64,000 nucleotides of DNA from Actinomycetes bacterium (GTDB lineage Bacteria > Actinomycetota > Thermoleophilia > BMS3ABIN01): positions 1-64,000 of the forward strand of contig JAJYLW010000005.1 of NCBI GenBank assembly GCA_021787475.1, given 5' to 3'. Position numbers and translations under genes: made by a program. Each line of letters starts with the position of its first letter. The stretch's first letter is position 1. The notes beneath the pieces are model-generated. The model was given only the letters and a program-made list of their open reading frames with translations, ran no database searches and was not told where the DNA came from. This document shows, piece by piece, positions 61,750 through 64,000 of the stretch.

Positions 61750-63456
61750 ATGAGGCTGCAGGATTTTATCAGGGTGGCAAGGGGTCGGGCGCCGGCTGAC
61801 CTGATCTTAAGGAACGCCCGGCTGGTTGACGTCCTCTCCGGCGATGTCGTTCGCACCAATGTTGCCGTTTACGGAGGCCGCGTCGCCGGCCTGGGGGACT
61901 ATGGCGGCCGGGAGACTATTGATCTCGACGGCCGCTATCTTTGCCCCGGCTTCATCGACTCCCACATTCATATTGAAAGCACCATGCTGACGCCGCCGGA
62001 GTTCGCCCGCGCCGTCATTCCCTTGGGCACGACGTCAGTGATTGTCGATCCGCACGAGATTGCCAACGTCCTCGGCGAGGAGGGCATAAGTTATATGCTT
62101 GAGTCCAGCCGCGGCCTGCCGGTCACGGTTTACGTGATGCTTCCCTCCTGCGTGCCGACCACAGCCATGGAGACCTCCGGCGCCAGACTGGACGCCACGG
62201 CGCTGGCGCCGTTTCTAGGCAGGAAGCGCGTGCTTGGCATTGCCGAGATGATGAACTATCCTGGCGTACTTGACTCCGATCGCGAAGTGCTGGCCAAGAT
62301 CAGGCTGGCCGCGGGCCGGCCGGTGGACGGCCACGCCCCCGGCCTTAGCGGCAGGGACCTGTCTGCCTATATTGGCGCCGGCATCCGCTCTGACCACGAG
62401 TGCGTCACGGCCGCCGAAGCCCTGGAAAAACTGCGCCTGGGCATGCATATTCTTGCGCGCGAGGGCTCGACGGCGAAGAATCTGACTGAGCTGGTCACAA
62501 TAGTCAACGAGGAAAACTCGGGCCGCTTCAGCCTGGCGACAGACGACCGCCACCCGCCGGACCTAATCAGAGAAGGCCATGTCAATTACCTGGTGCGCCT
62601 GGCCATCGGCCACGGGGTGCCTCCCCTGACCGCCGTCCGGATGGCGACTATAAACACGGCCTCCCACTACGGACTGGTAAAACTGGGCGCCATCGCCCCG
62701 GGCTATCAGGCGGACATGCTGGTCCTTGACGGGCTGGAGCAGGTAAGCATCGCCAGCGTCTTCAAGAGGGGGCGGCTGGTGGCAAAGGACGGTGAGGCGC
62801 TTGCGTTCAAGGCGGCAAAGCCGCGCAGCGTTATCCATGAAACGGTCAATGTTGACGTGGCAAGCCTGGACCGGCTCGCCGTCCCGGCGGCAGGCAAGCG
62901 GCTGAAAGTGATCGGCGTCATTCCCGACCAGATTGTGACGGAAATTCTTGTTGTCAAAGCCAGGGTCGAGAACGGCCTGGCCGTCTCCGACCCGGAGCGC
63001 GACATACTCAAGCTGGCGGTGGTCGAGCGCCATCATGCCAGCGGCAATATCGGCCTTGGATTCGTGCGCGGCATCGGCCTTAAGTCAGGCGCGCTGGCCA
63101 GCTCGGTTGCGCACGACTCCCATAACATAATTGTCGTGGGCGTAAACGATGATGACATGCGGCTGGCGGTGCTCGAGCTGGCCGGGATGGGCGGCGGCGC
63201 CGCCGTCACCGCCGCTGGCGAAGTGCTGGCCTCGTTGCCGCTGCCGGTGGCGGGGCTGATGTCAGACAGGCCACTTGCAGAAGTTGCCGCCACTTCCGCC
63301 CGAACAATCGAGGCGGCCGCCCGCCTCGGCTGCGCCCTCCCCGACCCGTTCATAACGATGTCTTTCCTTGCTCTGCCGGTGGTGCCAAAGTTGAAGCTTA
63401 CCGATAAAGGACTTGTGGATGTAAACGCATTTAAGCTGGTGGACCTGTTTGAATAA
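61750..63456 (+). CDS. ade: adenine deaminase
   Basis: 568 aa. An amidohydrolase that converts adenine to hypoxanthine. Metal-binding IDSHIHIESTMLTP near residue 72, DPHEIANVLG, DGHAPGL and the C-terminal adenine-deaminase region (VAHDSHNIIVVG, MGGG) are typical. Full length. Purine salvage. Confidence 0.95.
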   Translation: MRLQDFIRVARGRAPADLILRNARLVDVLSGDVVRTNVAVYGGRVAGLGDYGGRETIDLDGRYLCPGFIDSHIHIESTMLTPPEFARAVIPLGTTSVIVDPHEIANVLGEEGISYMLESSRGLPVTVYVMLPSCVPTTAMETSGARLDATALAPFLGRKRVLGIAEMMNYPGVLDSDREVLAKIRLAAGRPVDGHAPGLSGRDLSAYIGAGIRSDHECVTAAEALEKLRLGMHILAREGSTAKNLTELVTIVNEENSGRFSLATDDRHPPDLIREGHVNYLVRLAIGHGVPPLTAVRMATINTASHYGLVKLGAIAPGYQADMLVLDGLEQVSIASVFKRGRLVAKDGEALAFKAAKPRSVIHETVNVDVASLDRLAVPAAGKRLKVIGVIPDQIVTEILVVKARVENGLAVSDPERDILKLAVVERHHASGNIGLGFVRGIGLKSGALASSVAHDSHNIIVVGVNDDDMRLAVLELAGMGGGAAVTAAGEVLASLPLPVAGLMSDRPLAEVAATSARTIEAAARLGCALPDPFITMSFLALPVVPKLKLTDKGLVDVNAFKLVDLFE

Positions 63457-63519
63457 AAATGAGGAATAGGAATCCCATCGCCCGCCTGTCCGCCTTTTCC
63501 AGTAAAACGCAAAACGTTT

Positions 63520-64000
63520 TTACGTCGCCGGCAGTTCTTCCTCCGGCCTATAAGCGTATGAATGGGGTAACGGCTCGCCCAGTTGCCGGTCCAGCTCCGG
63601 CTCTTCCTTGCGGGCCGGGTAATACCAAAGGAAACCGTCGATCGTCATCAGCACTCCGGCGGCGAAAAGCAGCATTCCCAAAAGCCCAGGGGCTTTAAGT
63701 TCATATATCTTGATCAGGCCCGCGCCGATGCTGGCAAAGACGATTCCCGTGCGGATAAAAGCCAGGCCCGTCCGGGCGCGGGCGTAGACGGTGCGGTAAC
63801 AACCGGCAATTGTCCTCTGCGCCGCCAGAATATTGCGCTCCCTGGCTAGGTAGGTCCGCACGCGGCTTTCCGGCTCCGGCCTGATAATGGTGCTATAGCT
63901 GGGCAACAGGTCTTCCAGGCGGGCAAGCATCGTTTTCCTGGCGCGGGGACGGGGAGCATCGTCCAGGTGATACCGCTCCAGGAAGAAGACCGTTGCCGCG
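63520..64000 (-). CDS. DUF202-like membrane protein, truncated by window edge
   Basis: An ATG at 63930 gives 136 aa with a DUF202-type core (ARTGLAFIRTGIVFASIG, two helices). However, the same frame stays open to base 64000 and reads plausibly (TVFFLERYHLDDAP), so the gene probably starts beyond the window. Conserved arginine motif RERNILAAQRT. Confidence 0.75.
   Translation of the reverse strand, partial: AATVFFLERYHLDDAPRPRARKTMLARLEDLLPSYSTIIRPEPESRVRTYLARERNILAAQRTIAGCYRTVYARARTGLAFIRTGIVFASIGAGLIKIYELKAPGLLGMLLFAAGVLMTIDGFLWYYPARKEEPELDRQLGEPLPHSYAYRPEEELPAT

Overview
This window (about 60% G+C, 64 kb) looks like chromosome of a high-GC actinobacterial lineage, possibly an anaerobic or subsurface one. 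The evidence is a translation/one-carbon cluster in an order typical of Gram-positives (rpmE, thyX, DUF1385, prfA, prmC, a threonylcarbamoyl-AMP synthase, rpiB, glyA), an inositol-phosphate synthase beside a phosphatidylinositol-type synthase, and ThyX. I cannot name the species.

Layout. 1-2087: a secreted four-repeat surface protein. 2088-11505: the housekeeping cluster on the minus strand, interrupted by a plus-strand LexA/UmuD-like repressor, a Y-family polymerase and a His/Gly-rich metal-binding protein. Ten or so gaps in this part carry a degenerate ~10-bp intergenic repeat. 11639-13787: an anchored protein, tRNA-Val and a UPF0718 permease. 13902-17179: an ArsR regulator followed by two sulfide:quinone-reductase-like flavoproteins, the first fused to a redoxin that is readable only if an in-frame UGA encodes selenocysteine. 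17291-24295: two drug-type ABC exporters, an MFS exporter and their MarR/TetR regulators, with clear palindromic operators. 24428-33896: ferredoxin, PI-phosphate synthase, inositol-3-phosphate synthase, a GT4-PHP fusion, an HD-GYP protein, a glycoside hydrolase and an acyltransferase. 34146-34917: dsrE and arsR.

34927-46612 is an 11.7-kb integrated element. It has ~45-bp terminal inverted repeats and a 15-bp target-site duplication, inserted exactly at the stop codon of arsR. It carries a solo Cas1, a family B DNA polymerase, HNH proteins and DNA-binding proteins, which makes it a casposon. It also carries defence-like cargo: a trypsin-like protease, a DUF4062 protein and a HEPN/Abi-like protein.

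46772-64000: an esterase, a P-type ATPase, three small cysteine-rich DUF2769-type proteins, an orphan RiPP-like precursor with a lasso-type leader, tRNA-Asp, a frameshifted HtrA with a G17 tract, a Rieske protein, a DUF6529-like membrane protein, a complete fixABCX electron-bifurcation operon, a STAS protein, a ferredoxin, a cupredoxin, a second selenocysteine candidate (glutaredoxin-thioredoxin reductase fusion with a U-P-F-C active site), adenine deaminase and a DUF202 gene that runs off the right edge.

The most notable points are the casposon, the two independent in-frame-UGA redox fusions, and the orphan lasso-like precursor. Everything here is read by eye; no database search was run.
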